The notes under the pieces: generated by a model
What the model was told of the DNA's origin: nothing
Database searches by the model: none
The model's input: only the letters and a program-made list of their open reading frames with translations
Assembly: GCA_023439305.1 (NCBI GenBank)
Contig: JAEXOO010000016.1
Location: 1 to 64,000, forward strand
Direction: 5' to 3'
Source: Pseudomonadota bacterium
GTDB lineage: Bacteria > Pseudomonadota > Gammaproteobacteria > Burkholderiales > Burkholderiaceae_B
Length of the DNA: 64,000 nucleotides
Shown here: one piece after another, positions 44,270-51,725 of the stretch
Numbering within the stretch: position 1 is the first letter of the stretch
Layout of the letters: every line of letters begins with the position of its first letter
Program-made: the position numbers and the translations under genes

Positions 44270-44689
44270 TCAGTCGCGCGAATACGGCTGGCCGTTGAAG
44301 TCCAGAGTGACCAGATTGCCGTCCAGCTCGCCCATGCCCGGTGCGTTCTGAGGCATGCCCGGCGCGGCCACGCCCTTGACGCGCATATCGGTCATCATGC
44401 GACGCACCACATTGGCCGGCACATGGCCTTCGACCCGCTGGCCGGTCTTCTCGATGACCGCGGTATGGCAGGAGGCCAGCTCGCCCGGCACGCCCAGACG
44501 CTGTTTGACCTGCGCCATGTCGCGGGTCTTGATGGCGGTCACATCGAAGCCGGAATCGCGCATATGCTGCGCCCAGCCGTCGCAACAGCCGCAGTTGGGA
44601 TCCTGATACACCGTCAAGGCGTGGTCGCCCGCCTGCGCCAGAGAACTGAAGGCCAGCAGGCTGGCGGTAAGCAATAAGGGTTTGAACAC
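44270..44689 (-). CDS. DUF411 domain-containing metal-binding protein
   Basis: A 139-residue periplasmic protein. From a GTG at 44689, a signal peptide (FKPLLLTASLLAFSSLAQA) is followed by the DUF411 domain. This has a Cys motif DPNCGCCDGW, a conserved ELASCHTAVI, and GHVPANVVRRMM, a layout found in copper/metal-linked periplasmic proteins encoded near copper or cobalt resistance genes. The GTG start is inferred because no ATG precedes the signal peptide and GGAA lies upstream. It is divergent from ybaK. A metal-handling role is a family inference. Confidence 0.83.
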   Translation of the reverse strand: MFKPLLLTASLLAFSSLAQAGDHALTVYQDPNCGCCDGWAQHMRDSGFDVTAIKTRDMAQVKQRLGVPGELASCHTAVIEKTGQRVEGHVPANVVRRMMTDMRVKGVAAPGMPQNAPGMGELDGNLVTLDFNGQPYSRD

Positions 44690-44725
44690 AATCGAATTCC
44701 GATAAGGGGCGCCGCAGCGCCTAGG

Positions 44726-44753
44726 TTGACACACAAGTCCAACTATCTAAGAC
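44726..44753 (+). promoter_or_regulatory. Candidate sigma-70 promoter for the YbaK-like gene
   Basis: TTGACA at 44726-44731 and TAAGAC at 44748-44753, 16 bases apart, lie about 50 bases before the ATG at 44806. The -35 is perfect and the -10 is weak. Confidence 0.35.
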
Positions 44754-44805
44754 TTGGGGTTCGATAAAAAGTTTACCGGGTCATTCTAGCCCTGCCCTCC
44801 TGATC

Positions 44806-45288
44806 ATGAGCCTCGATTCCGTCAAACAATTCTTACTCCAGTACGCCCCCGACATCACTATTCTGGAAACCAGCGCAAGCACGGCCACGGTTGCCCTGGC
44901 CGCCGTGGCGCACCAGGTGGAGCCGGGCCAGATCGCCAAGACACTCAGCCTGCGGGCGGGCGAGCGCGCCGTGCTGGTGGTGGCGCGGGGCGATGCCCGG
45001 CTGGACAATAAAAAATTGCGTGCCGCCTTCGGCGTCAAAGTCAAAATGATGGACCTGGACACCACTCAGGCCTTGACCGGGCATCCGGTGGGCGGGGTGT
45101 GCCCTTTCGGGCTGGCCACTCCACTGCCTGTGTACTGCGACGTATCGCTGAAAGACTACGACATCGTCATGCCCGCCGCCGGCTCGATCAATTCGGCCGT
45201 GCGCATCACGCCCGAGCGCCTGGCTCAACTGACCGGCGCGCAATGGATCGATGTCACGCTGATTCCGCAAGACATCACGGCATCCTGA
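44806..45288 (+). CDS. YbaK/EbsC family aminoacyl-tRNA deacylase
   Basis: A 160-residue protein of the YbaK/ProX editing superfamily. It has the conserved Lys in QIAKTLSLRAGERAVLVVARGDARLD (~43-67), the GVKVKMMDLDTTQALTGHPVGGVCPFGLATPLPVYCD block, and the late ITPERLAQLTGAQWIDV. Such enzymes hydrolyse misacylated tRNA (for example Cys-tRNAPro). It lies in a short plus-strand run with the GFA protein gene. No strong ribosome site is visible. Confidence 0.9.
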   Translation: MSLDSVKQFLLQYAPDITILETSASTATVALAAVAHQVEPGQIAKTLSLRAGERAVLVVARGDARLDNKKLRAAFGVKVKMMDLDTTQALTGHPVGGVCPFGLATPLPVYCDVSLKDYDIVMPAAGSINSAVRITPERLAQLTGAQWIDVTLIPQDITAS

Positions 45289-45358
45289 ACGCTCCCGACG
45301 CATCAGCACACCTCTCGGCAGGTGTACCATTAGACGAAAAACCACCGTGGAGAACGCC

Positions 45359-45766
45359 ATGAAAGGACATTGCCTGTGCGGACGCATTGCCATTAGCTGC
45401 ACCGACCACAACGAAGTCGGCGTGTGCCATTGCACCATGTGCCGGCGCTGGGGCGGCGGCCCCTTTTTTTCCATTGAAAGCAAAGCGATCGAAGTCGAGG
45501 GCGAAAAAGAGATCGCCCACTACCGCTCGTCGGAATGGGCGGAGCGCGGCTTTTGCCTGCACTGCGGCACGCATTTGTATTACCGCTTGCAGGCGGGCGG
45601 CTTCTACGCTTTGTCCGCAGGCCTGTTCCAGGACACAGCCGGCCTGCGCATCAACACCCAGATCTTCATCGACAAAAAGCCCGACTATTACGCCCTGGCC
45701 AATGAAACCCCCACCATGACCGAAGCCCAGGTCATGGAGATGTTCAAGAACTGGGACGCGTCCTGA
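45359..45766 (+). CDS. GFA family (CENP-V/glutathione-dependent formaldehyde-activating enzyme-like) protein
   Basis: A 135-residue zinc-binding protein with the GFA Cys pattern: CLCGRI near the N terminus, CHCTMCRRW near residue 28, and FCLHCGTHLYY near residue 65. Members range from glutathione:formaldehyde adduct formation to unknown roles; only the fold is firm. The ATG at 45359 is preferred because GTGGAG lies 6-9 bases before it. It is convergent with the thiol dioxygenase gene. Confidence 0.88.
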   Translation: MKGHCLCGRIAISCTDHNEVGVCHCTMCRRWGGGPFFSIESKAIEVEGEKEIAHYRSSEWAERGFCLHCGTHLYYRLQAGGFYALSAGLFQDTAGLRINTQIFIDKKPDYYALANETPTMTEAQVMEMFKNWDAS

Positions 45767-45789
45767 AACCCTGGCCTCCTGCCTGCAGG

Positions 45790-46353
45790 TCACGCCTTGC
45801 TGGTATTGGCATAGCCCGACACGAACTCCTTGGCCGCGCCGGTCTGGGGATCGAACACATGACGGCGCACCTGACCGATATCGGCCCCATAGACATGGAT
45901 GCTGATGGACACCCGGTCCGAATAGGTATTGGACACCTCATGGATGTCGCCCACCGTCGGGGACACCGCTTCCACCGCGCCCGGCTCCAAGGCCTGGGTG
46001 CGGCCCTCCTGCAAGCGTCCGGTCAGCGGATCGCGGACGAAGGGGCGAGACTGTTCGCCGCCGCGCAGCATACCGATCAGGCCCCATACCGTGTGATCGT
46101 GGATCGGTGTCTTCTGGCCGGGCCCCCAGACAAAACTGACCACGGAAAACCGGCCTTGCGGACAGGCGTGGAGCAGGTACTGCTGATAGAACTGGGGATG
46201 CGGCTGCGTATACTCCTGCGCCAGCCAATCGTCCTGGGCCACCAGCTCACGCAGCAAGGCGCCGCCTTCGTTCAGGATATCCGGCTCAGACACGCCGGAG
46301 CGCGCCGTCAGCTCGCTCATGCCCTGAACGAAACGCTCGAAACGGGGATGCAT
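45790..46353 (-). CDS. Cysteine dioxygenase-family thiol dioxygenase (3-mercaptopropionate dioxygenase-like)
   Basis: A 187-residue cupin with the three-His iron site: His85 and His87 (PIHDHTVW) and His138 (GDIHEV). No Cys lies close after the HDH motif, so the Cys-Tyr crosslink of mammalian cysteine dioxygenase is absent. A Gln-rich FYQQYLL segment occupies the region where Arg-type enzymes bind the cysteine carboxylate. Both point to a bacterial 3-mercaptopropionate-type enzyme making a sulfinate, although cysteine is not excluded. The start at 46353 has TTGGAG nine bases ahead. It is the last gene of the arm beginning at 50348, behind a hairpin. Confidence 0.85.
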   Translation of the reverse strand: MHPRFERFVQGMSELTARSGVSEPDILNEGGALLRELVAQDDWLAQEYTQPHPQFYQQYLLHACPQGRFSVVSFVWGPGQKTPIHDHTVWGLIGMLRGGEQSRPFVRDPLTGRLQEGRTQALEPGAVEAVSPTVGDIHEVSNTYSDRVSISIHVYGADIGQVRRHVFDPQTGAAKEFVSGYANTSKA

Positions 46354-46366
46354 AATATGTGTCTCC

Positions 46367-46395
46367 AAAAAATGGCCGGGCCTGTGCGGCCCGGC
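46367..46395 (-). terminator. Terminator/attenuator between the enoyl-CoA hydratase and thiol dioxygenase genes
   Basis: GCCGGGCC (46375-46382) and GGCCCGGC (46388-46395) form a perfect 8-bp stem with a 5-base loop. On the minus strand it is followed at once by six T and then by the TTGGAG ribosome site of the dioxygenase gene. It should end most transcripts of the CoA operon and leave partial read-through. Confidence 0.75.
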
Positions 46396-46408
46396 TGCGG
46401 CATCAGGC

Positions 46409-47161
46409 TTATTTATTCAGATAGACAGGGGCGCGCTTTTCCTTGAAGGCCGTCATGCCCTCTTTGGAATCGTGACTGTCCTCGATCACCTTCAGGTGGC
46501 GCAGGGTGCGGGCCATCTGCTCGGAAGGACCGCGCGTCAGGACTTCATTATTGATGAAACGCTTCAAGGTATGCAGCACCATGGGCGACATTTTGGCCAG
46601 ATCCTGCGCCATGCGCACGGCCGCCTGCACCTGCTCGCCCACTGGCACCACCTCGTTGACGAAACCCAGATCATAGGCGCGCCTGGCCTCCAGCGTGCGG
46701 CACAACAAGATGACCTCCATGGCGGCATGATGCGGAATGCGCGATGCCAGCCCGGAGATGATGCCGCCGGTAAAGCCCAGCTTGGCTTCCGGATAAGAAA
46801 ATTTGGCACTTTCGGACGCCACCAACAAGTCCGTCATCATGGCCATGACCAGTGCCCCGCCCACGCACCAGCCACTGACCGCGCCGATGATGGGCTTATC
46901 CGTCTCAAAGCCCACAGTAGGAATGGCACGCCAGAGCTCAGGCCATTCATTGATATCGGCCCCCGCGGAAAACGCGTCATTGCCAGCGCCGGTCAGCACC
47001 GCTACGCGGCGCGACTCGTCCTGGTCAAAGGCCTGGAAAGCCTGCTGCAGTTCGCGCACGACCGTGGCGCTGAGCGCATTGCGGCGCTCGGGGCGGTTGA
47101 TGGTGATGACGGACACGCCGTCATCCTGGTCGTCCACGGTAATGCACTGGTATTGCGACAT
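46409..47161 (-). CDS. Enoyl-CoA hydratase/isomerase family protein
   Basis: A 250-residue crotonase with the oxyanion-hole motifs AFSAGADINEW and SGWCVGGALVMAMM, and the Glu of FSYPEAKLGFTGG where hydratases have a catalytic acid. It probably hydrates an unsaturated acyl-CoA or isomerises it. It is co-oriented with and 48 bases after the NDP-forming acyl-CoA synthetase, so the likely order is activation to a CoA thioester followed by hydration. GAGGAG precedes the ATG. Confidence 0.9.
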   Translation of the reverse strand: MSQYQCITVDDQDDGVSVITINRPERRNALSATVVRELQQAFQAFDQDESRRVAVLTGAGNDAFSAGADINEWPELWRAIPTVGFETDKPIIGAVSGWCVGGALVMAMMTDLLVASESAKFSYPEAKLGFTGGIISGLASRIPHHAAMEVILLCRTLEARRAYDLGFVNEVVPVGEQVQAAVRMAQDLAKMSPMVLHTLKRFINNEVLTRGPSEQMARTLRHLKVIEDSHDSKEGMTAFKEKRAPVYLNK

Positions 47162-47209
47162 GGTCTGCTCCTCGTTATGAATACTGGGTAGATAACTGCA
47201 ACAATCAAT

Positions 47210-49315
47210 TCAGGAACCAATGGATAAGCGAGCGTCCACCGCATGGCAACGCGTGGCCGACACGATCAGCGGATTGACGTCCAACTCAAACGACGTATCG
47301 CGCAGGTCATGCGCCAGCCAGCTGACGCGCACGATGGCATCCAGCACGCCGGCCCGATCCAGCTGGCGGCCTCGGTAACCACGCAGCAGGCGGTCCACTG
47401 CCAGACTGGACAGCAAGCGATCGGCATCCGACAGCGACAACGGCGCTGCCGCAATCACCCGGTCAGACAATAGCTCCACCAGCACCCCGCCGGCGCCAAA
47501 AACCACCACGGGGCCGAACTGCGGATCCTGGCGCGCCCCGATCAGCAGCTCCAACTCTCCCTGGGCCATGGCCTGCACCAGCACGCCCTCGATGCGCGCA
47601 TCCGCCTTGTACTGGCGGGCATTGCTCAACAAACGGTCGAATGCGGCCCGCAGCGCCGATTCATCGACGATATTCAAGGCCACTCCGCCCGCTTCAGTCT
47701 TGTGCACGATGTCCGGCGACACGATCTTCATGACCACGGGGTAGCCCATGGCCTGCGCCTGGACGACCGCCTCGTGCGCATCCGCGCACACCCGCCCCAG
47801 GTTGACCGGCAGGCCGTACTCGGCCAGCAGGCGCTTGGACTGGTCTTCATTGAGCACACCCTGCGGCATGACGGCGGGCGCCCGGCATTGCTCGGGACGC
47901 TGCGCCGGAACCGGATCGCGAAACTCCCCGCGCCGTCTCCAGGCCGCCAGCGCCAAGGCAGCTTCCAGGCTGGAACTGGCATACGCCTGCCCATGCTCGG
48001 CCAGCCGTTGACGCAAAGGCTGCGAGGTGGCCCCGGCATCGAACGCCACCATGACGGGCTTGCCCGGGTGACGACCAGGCGCAGTGCAGACATCGATCAA
48101 AGCGGCAATCCATTCCTGCGGACACATGGAGGCCGCCACTAGAATGGCATCGGTCTGCTCGTCCTGCGCCAGGGCCTGCAGCGTCGCCTGCGCCACCGCC
48201 GCCGGATCGTTGGTCAAGCGTGCGCCCAGGTCCACCGGATTGTCGGCCTGGCCGCTGGGATAATGCTGCGCCAGAGCCGCCTGGGTTTGCGGCGAGAACT
48301 CGGCCAGCTCCACTCCATGATCGGCCAGGGCATCGGCCGCCAGCGCGCCGCCTCCACCCGAGGGCGTGACAATGGCCACCTTGCGTACCGCATGGCCGGC
48401 ATAGGACACCATGGCATTGGCCAGCAAAAGCATGGCGCCCATATCCTCCATCAGAGTAATGCCCACATCACGGCAGACGCTGGCAAAGACATCATGGTCG
48501 CCGGCCACGCTGGCCGTATGGGAAAAAGCCGCCGCCTTGCCGGCGCTGGAGCGCCCTGCCTTGACCGCCAGCCACGGTTTGCCGGCAGCCTGGGCGCGGC
48601 GCGCAGTCGCCCGCAGAGCCTGGGCATTCTTGATACCTTCTATATACGTGCAGATCACTTGGGTCTGGGGATCGTCGATCAGGAAATTGACGAAGTCGCA
48701 CAGTTCCAGATCCGCCTGGTTGCCCACGGAAAATCCGTGAGTGAAGCCGCCCCCCATGGCCCAGGCCCGGTCGAAGTACGTCGTCATCAAGGCCCCGCTC
48801 TGGCTGACAAAGCCAATGGGCCGGCTGGGCAAATGCTCACGGTCCAGAATGGGCGACGAGCACAGCACCAGACGTCGGCTGGGACTGATCACACCCAGAC
48901 AGTTCGGCCCGATCAGGCGCATGCCGGCTTCCCGGCAGATCTGCAGCAAGGCCTGTTCACGCTCCCGGCCCCGCTCGCCTGCGTCCGAGAAACCGGCCGA
49001 GATCACCAGCAAGCCGCGCGCGCCCCGCTGCGCCGCAATCCGGGCCTGTTCCAGCACGGTATCGGCGCCCACGGTAAAGACGACCAGATCCGGATCCTGA
49101 TCCAGGTCCGCCAGACTGGGCGCAGTGCGCAGGCCGAACAACTGATCCCGAGACGGATTGATGGGCAGCACCGCCCCGTCGTACCCATGCTTGAGCAGCA
49201 TGCGAAAAAGCCGCCCCCCGAATTTGGACTGGTCTTCCGAGGCGCCCACCAGGGCGATGGATGCAGGGCTGAACAGACTGTCCAGCGAAACGGCACGAGT
49301 GGCGGTATCCAGCAC
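47210..49315 (-). CDS. NDP-forming acyl-CoA synthetase (acetate--CoA ligase family, fused alpha-beta)
   Basis: A 701-residue single-chain synthetase. Residues ~12-135 are a CoA-binding Rossmann domain (SIALVGASEDQSKFGGRLF); ~140-290 and ~300-450 are succinyl-CoA-ligase-like domains with the phospho-His motif FSHTASVAG near residue 265; ~475-700 are an ATP-grasp domain (LNEDQSKRLLAEYGLPVNL, YPVVMKIVSPDIVHKTEAGGV). It converts a carboxylic acid, CoA and ATP to acyl-CoA. The start codon is GTG with AAGGAG. It is second in the operon, 34 bases after the Bug protein gene. The acid specificity is unknown. Confidence 0.92.
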   Translation of the reverse strand: MLDTATRAVSLDSLFSPASIALVGASEDQSKFGGRLFRMLLKHGYDGAVLPINPSRDQLFGLRTAPSLADLDQDPDLVVFTVGADTVLEQARIAAQRGARGLLVISAGFSDAGERGREREQALLQICREAGMRLIGPNCLGVISPSRRLVLCSSPILDREHLPSRPIGFVSQSGALMTTYFDRAWAMGGGFTHGFSVGNQADLELCDFVNFLIDDPQTQVICTYIEGIKNAQALRATARRAQAAGKPWLAVKAGRSSAGKAAAFSHTASVAGDHDVFASVCRDVGITLMEDMGAMLLLANAMVSYAGHAVRKVAIVTPSGGGGALAADALADHGVELAEFSPQTQAALAQHYPSGQADNPVDLGARLTNDPAAVAQATLQALAQDEQTDAILVAASMCPQEWIAALIDVCTAPGRHPGKPVMVAFDAGATSQPLRQRLAEHGQAYASSSLEAALALAAWRRRGEFRDPVPAQRPEQCRAPAVMPQGVLNEDQSKRLLAEYGLPVNLGRVCADAHEAVVQAQAMGYPVVMKIVSPDIVHKTEAGGVALNIVDESALRAAFDRLLSNARQYKADARIEGVLVQAMAQGELELLIGARQDPQFGPVVVFGAGGVLVELLSDRVIAAAPLSLSDADRLLSSLAVDRLLRGYRGRQLDRAGVLDAIVRVSWLAHDLRDTSFELDVNPLIVSATRCHAVDARLSIGS

Positions 49316-49349
49316 GATTCTGACTCCTTGGTGAACAAGCGCAGCGCGC

Positions 49350-50348
49350 TCAGTTGCTGCTCATCTTGATGGTCTTGAGCATATCGCGGTAATAATCGCG
49401 GCTCTTGTCCAGATCCTTTTCATAGTCCTGGCCATCCTTCCAGCTCGCCGTCACGCTGATGCGGTGAAAGCGCTCCTGCGTCTGCGGCTCGGACAGGATT
49501 TCCTCGGTCGCCTTGGCCAGCCGGGCCATCACCGGCGCAGGCGTGCCGGCCGGCGCCGCCACCCCCCAGAACCCCTCGAAAGGCAAGGCCAGATCAAAGC
49601 CTTCCTCCTTGGGAGTAGGCACGTCCGGCAATTCCGGGTGACGCACGCCAGCATAGGTCACCAGCGCCTTGGCCTTGCCGCTCTTGACCAACTCCAACCC
49701 CACGCCGTCGATGAAGAAATCAATATGGTTACCCAGCAGCGCCGTCATAGTGTCGGCCGACCCTTTGAACGGCACATGCAGCATGTCCAGGGATTCCGAG
49801 TTCTTCAGGATCTCGCCCGCCAGGTGTCCGCCGGAGGCCACGCCTGCCGAACCAAAGGTCAAGGTGCCCGGTTCCTTGCGCGCCAGCTCTACGAATTCCT
49901 TCAGATTGGAGACCGGCAAGTCATTGCGCACTGTCATGATGGGCAGGTAGCCCGCCAGGCTTCCAACGAAGTCAAAACTCTTGACCGGGTCGTAGGGCAC
50001 TTCGCGCAGAAATGGCAGGACCGTGAACGCGGTGCTGGTGGCCAGCAGCAAGGTGTAGCCATCGGGCTTGGCACGCGCCACCAGCCCGGTGCCCAGCGAG
50101 GTCGTGCCGCCGGGGCGGTTTTCCACCACAATGGGTACACCCAGCTTGACCCGGAGGCGATCCGCATACACACGCGCCAGGTTGTCGCTGTTGCCCCCTG
50201 GCGGGTAAGGAACAATGAAGGTAATTTCCCGGTTGGGATAGTTATCGGCGGCCAGCGCCAAAGGCGCCGACATGCCGCTCAGCCCTCCCAGCGTCAGCGC
50301 CGCCAGGGCCTGCAGACAACGCCGGCGAGAAGAAAAATGACGAGCCAT
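49350..50348 (-). CDS. Bug family tripartite tricarboxylate transporter binding protein (orphan)
   Basis: A 332-residue periplasmic binding protein. Its signal peptide contains twin Arg (SSRRRCLQALAALTLGG), followed by the Bug opening YPNREITFIVPYPPGGNSD and the VENRPGGTTSLGTGLVARAKPDGYTLLLA block. It presumably captures the carboxylate activated by the downstream synthetase. No TctA/TctB partner is in the window. The start at 50348 is set by AGGAGG. It is the first gene of the minus-strand arm, divergent from acuI. Confidence 0.92.
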   Translation of the reverse strand: MARHFSSRRRCLQALAALTLGGLSGMSAPLALAADNYPNREITFIVPYPPGGNSDNLARVYADRLRVKLGVPIVVENRPGGTTSLGTGLVARAKPDGYTLLLATSTAFTVLPFLREVPYDPVKSFDFVGSLAGYLPIMTVRNDLPVSNLKEFVELARKEPGTLTFGSAGVASGGHLAGEILKNSESLDMLHVPFKGSADTMTALLGNHIDFFIDGVGLELVKSGKAKALVTYAGVRHPELPDVPTPKEEGFDLALPFEGFWGVAAPAGTPAPVMARLAKATEEILSEPQTQERFHRISVTASWKDGQDYEKDLDKSRDYYRDMLKTIKMSSN

Positions 50349-50393
50349 GATCCTGCCTCCTTGTGTGAGTGCCACATTTTTAAGTCACTCTAC

Positions 50394-50420
50394 TGTTCCA
50401 TAAAATGGAACGCTGTTCTT
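50394..50420. promoter_or_regulatory. IclR-like operator cluster (left)
   Basis: TGTTCCA (50394-50400), five bases, then TGGAAC-GCT-GTTCTT (50406-50420). The two overlapping dyads share the half-site TGGAAC. The second matches, in reverse orientation, the site at 50639-50653. Palindromes of the form TGGAAC-N3-GTTCCA are typical of IclR-family regulators. The site lies ~50-75 bases upstream of the Bug gene start at 50348. Confidence 0.55.
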
Positions 50421-50438
50421 CTTTATGATATTAAAATT

Positions 50439-50456
50439 GCCGTCAAGACGGCTTTT
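50439..50456. terminator. Bidirectional hairpin inside the divergent region
   Basis: GCCGTC-AA-GACGGC followed by TTTT, with AAAATT before it, makes a compact stem usable in either direction. Its place between two divergent promoters is unusual. The rest of the gene-free stretch 50349-50695 is AT-rich, with a degenerate GGAAC-N3-GCTTC at 50488-50500. Confidence 0.4.
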
Positions 50457-50638
50457 GTACAGCAGACAGCGGAAACACAAGCTACGCGGAACAACGCTTC
50501 AAATATAGGGAAAATTGATTTCAAGTGTCAACCATCAATCGTCTTCGGGATTTCCCCATCTCCAGCTTTCCACGTGATCGGGCTTGACCGCCGCACACTT
50601 CTGGATAAAATAAAAAACGAAGCTTTCATGTCAAATTT

Positions 50639-50653
50639 AAGAACGCAGTTCCA
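50639..50653. promoter_or_regulatory. IclR-like operator (right), before acuI
   Basis: AAGAAC-GCA-GTTCCA, 43-57 bases upstream of the acuI start. Its reverse complement matches 12 of 15 positions of the left-hand site. A further GAAC half-site lies at 50661. Confidence 0.55.
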
Positions 50654-50695
50654 AATATCAGAACACAACCCTTTACTGATGATAGGAATGACACC

Positions 50696-51682
50696 ATGTT
50701 CTCAGCCATCGTGATTGACAAGCCGGACGGCGCCTACCAAGCCAGCCTGCAGTCCTTGGATACCGCCGCCCTTCCCGAAGGAAACGTCGGCGTCCGCATC
50801 GATTACTCCACCCTGAACTTCAAGGACGGTCTGGCGATGACCGGAAAATCCCCGGTAGTGCGCCAGTTCCCCATGGTGCCCGGCATCGATTTCGCCGGCA
50901 CGGTCACAGACAGCGCTCACCCGGACTTTCGCGAAGGACAGAAAGTCGTGCTCAACGGTTGGGGCGTGGGCGAGACCCACTGGGGCGGATTGGCGCAGCA
51001 AGCCCGCGTGAACGGCGACTGGCTGATTCCCTTGCCGGAAGCCTTCAGCACGCGCGACGCCATGATGATAGGCACGGCTGGCTATACCGCCGCCTTGTGC
51101 GTACGCGCCCTTCAGCGCCAGGGCGTCACTCCCGATCAGGGCCCCATACTGGTGACCGGCGCAGCGGGCGGCGTGGGCAGCGTCAGCGTGGCGCTGCTGC
51201 ACACGCTGGGCTACACCGTCATGGCCAGCACCGGCCGTCCCCAGGAAGAAAGCTACCTGAAGGCGCTGGGCGCCAGCGAAATTGTCGATCGAAACACCTT
51301 GAGTGAACCCGGCAAGCCCCTGGCCAAAGAGCGCTGGGCAGGCGCCATAGACAGCGTAGGCAGCCACACCCTGGCCAATGTCTGCGCCGGCACCCGCTAC
51401 CGCGGCGCCGTGGCCGCTTGCGGTCTGGCCCAAGGCATGGACTTCCCGGCCAGCGTAGCGCCCTTCATCCTGCGCGGCGTACAACTGATCGGCGTGGACA
51501 GCGTGCATTGCCCCCAGCCGGAACGGCTGGCGGCCTGGGACCTGCTGGCGCAGCACCTGTCTCATGAAGCGCTGGCGCGCATCGGCGCGACCACCATCCC
51601 GCTCTCGCAGGCCATCGAGCAAGCCGCCCGCCTGCTCGATGGCCAGGTGCGCGGCCGCATCGTGGTCGATGTGAACGCCTGA
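50696..51682 (+). CDS. acuI: Acryloyl-CoA reductase AcuI/YhdH family (MDR superfamily)
   Basis: A 328-residue zinc-free medium-chain dehydrogenase/reductase. It aligns strongly with E. coli YhdH along its length: STLNFKDGLAMTGK, FPMVPGIDFAGTV, GWGVGETHWGGLA, IGTAGYTAALC, nucleotide motif VTGAAGGVGSVSVALLH, and APFILRGVQLIGVDSV. AcuI reduces acryloyl-CoA to propionyl-CoA with NADPH, detoxifying acryloyl-CoA in acrylate, 3-hydroxypropionate or DMSP metabolism. It heads the plus-strand arm with a CoA-transferase and a hydratase. Confidence 0.92.
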   Translation: MFSAIVIDKPDGAYQASLQSLDTAALPEGNVGVRIDYSTLNFKDGLAMTGKSPVVRQFPMVPGIDFAGTVTDSAHPDFREGQKVVLNGWGVGETHWGGLAQQARVNGDWLIPLPEAFSTRDAMMIGTAGYTAALCVRALQRQGVTPDQGPILVTGAAGGVGSVSVALLHTLGYTVMASTGRPQEESYLKALGASEIVDRNTLSEPGKPLAKERWAGAIDSVGSHTLANVCAGTRYRGAVAACGLAQGMDFPASVAPFILRGVQLIGVDSVHCPQPERLAAWDLLAQHLSHEALARIGATTIPLSQAIEQAARLLDGQVRGRIVVDVNA

Positions 51683-51725
51683 TCATTGAACCGCTCTTCA
51701 TCTCGACAGCGCTCTGGAGCTCACT

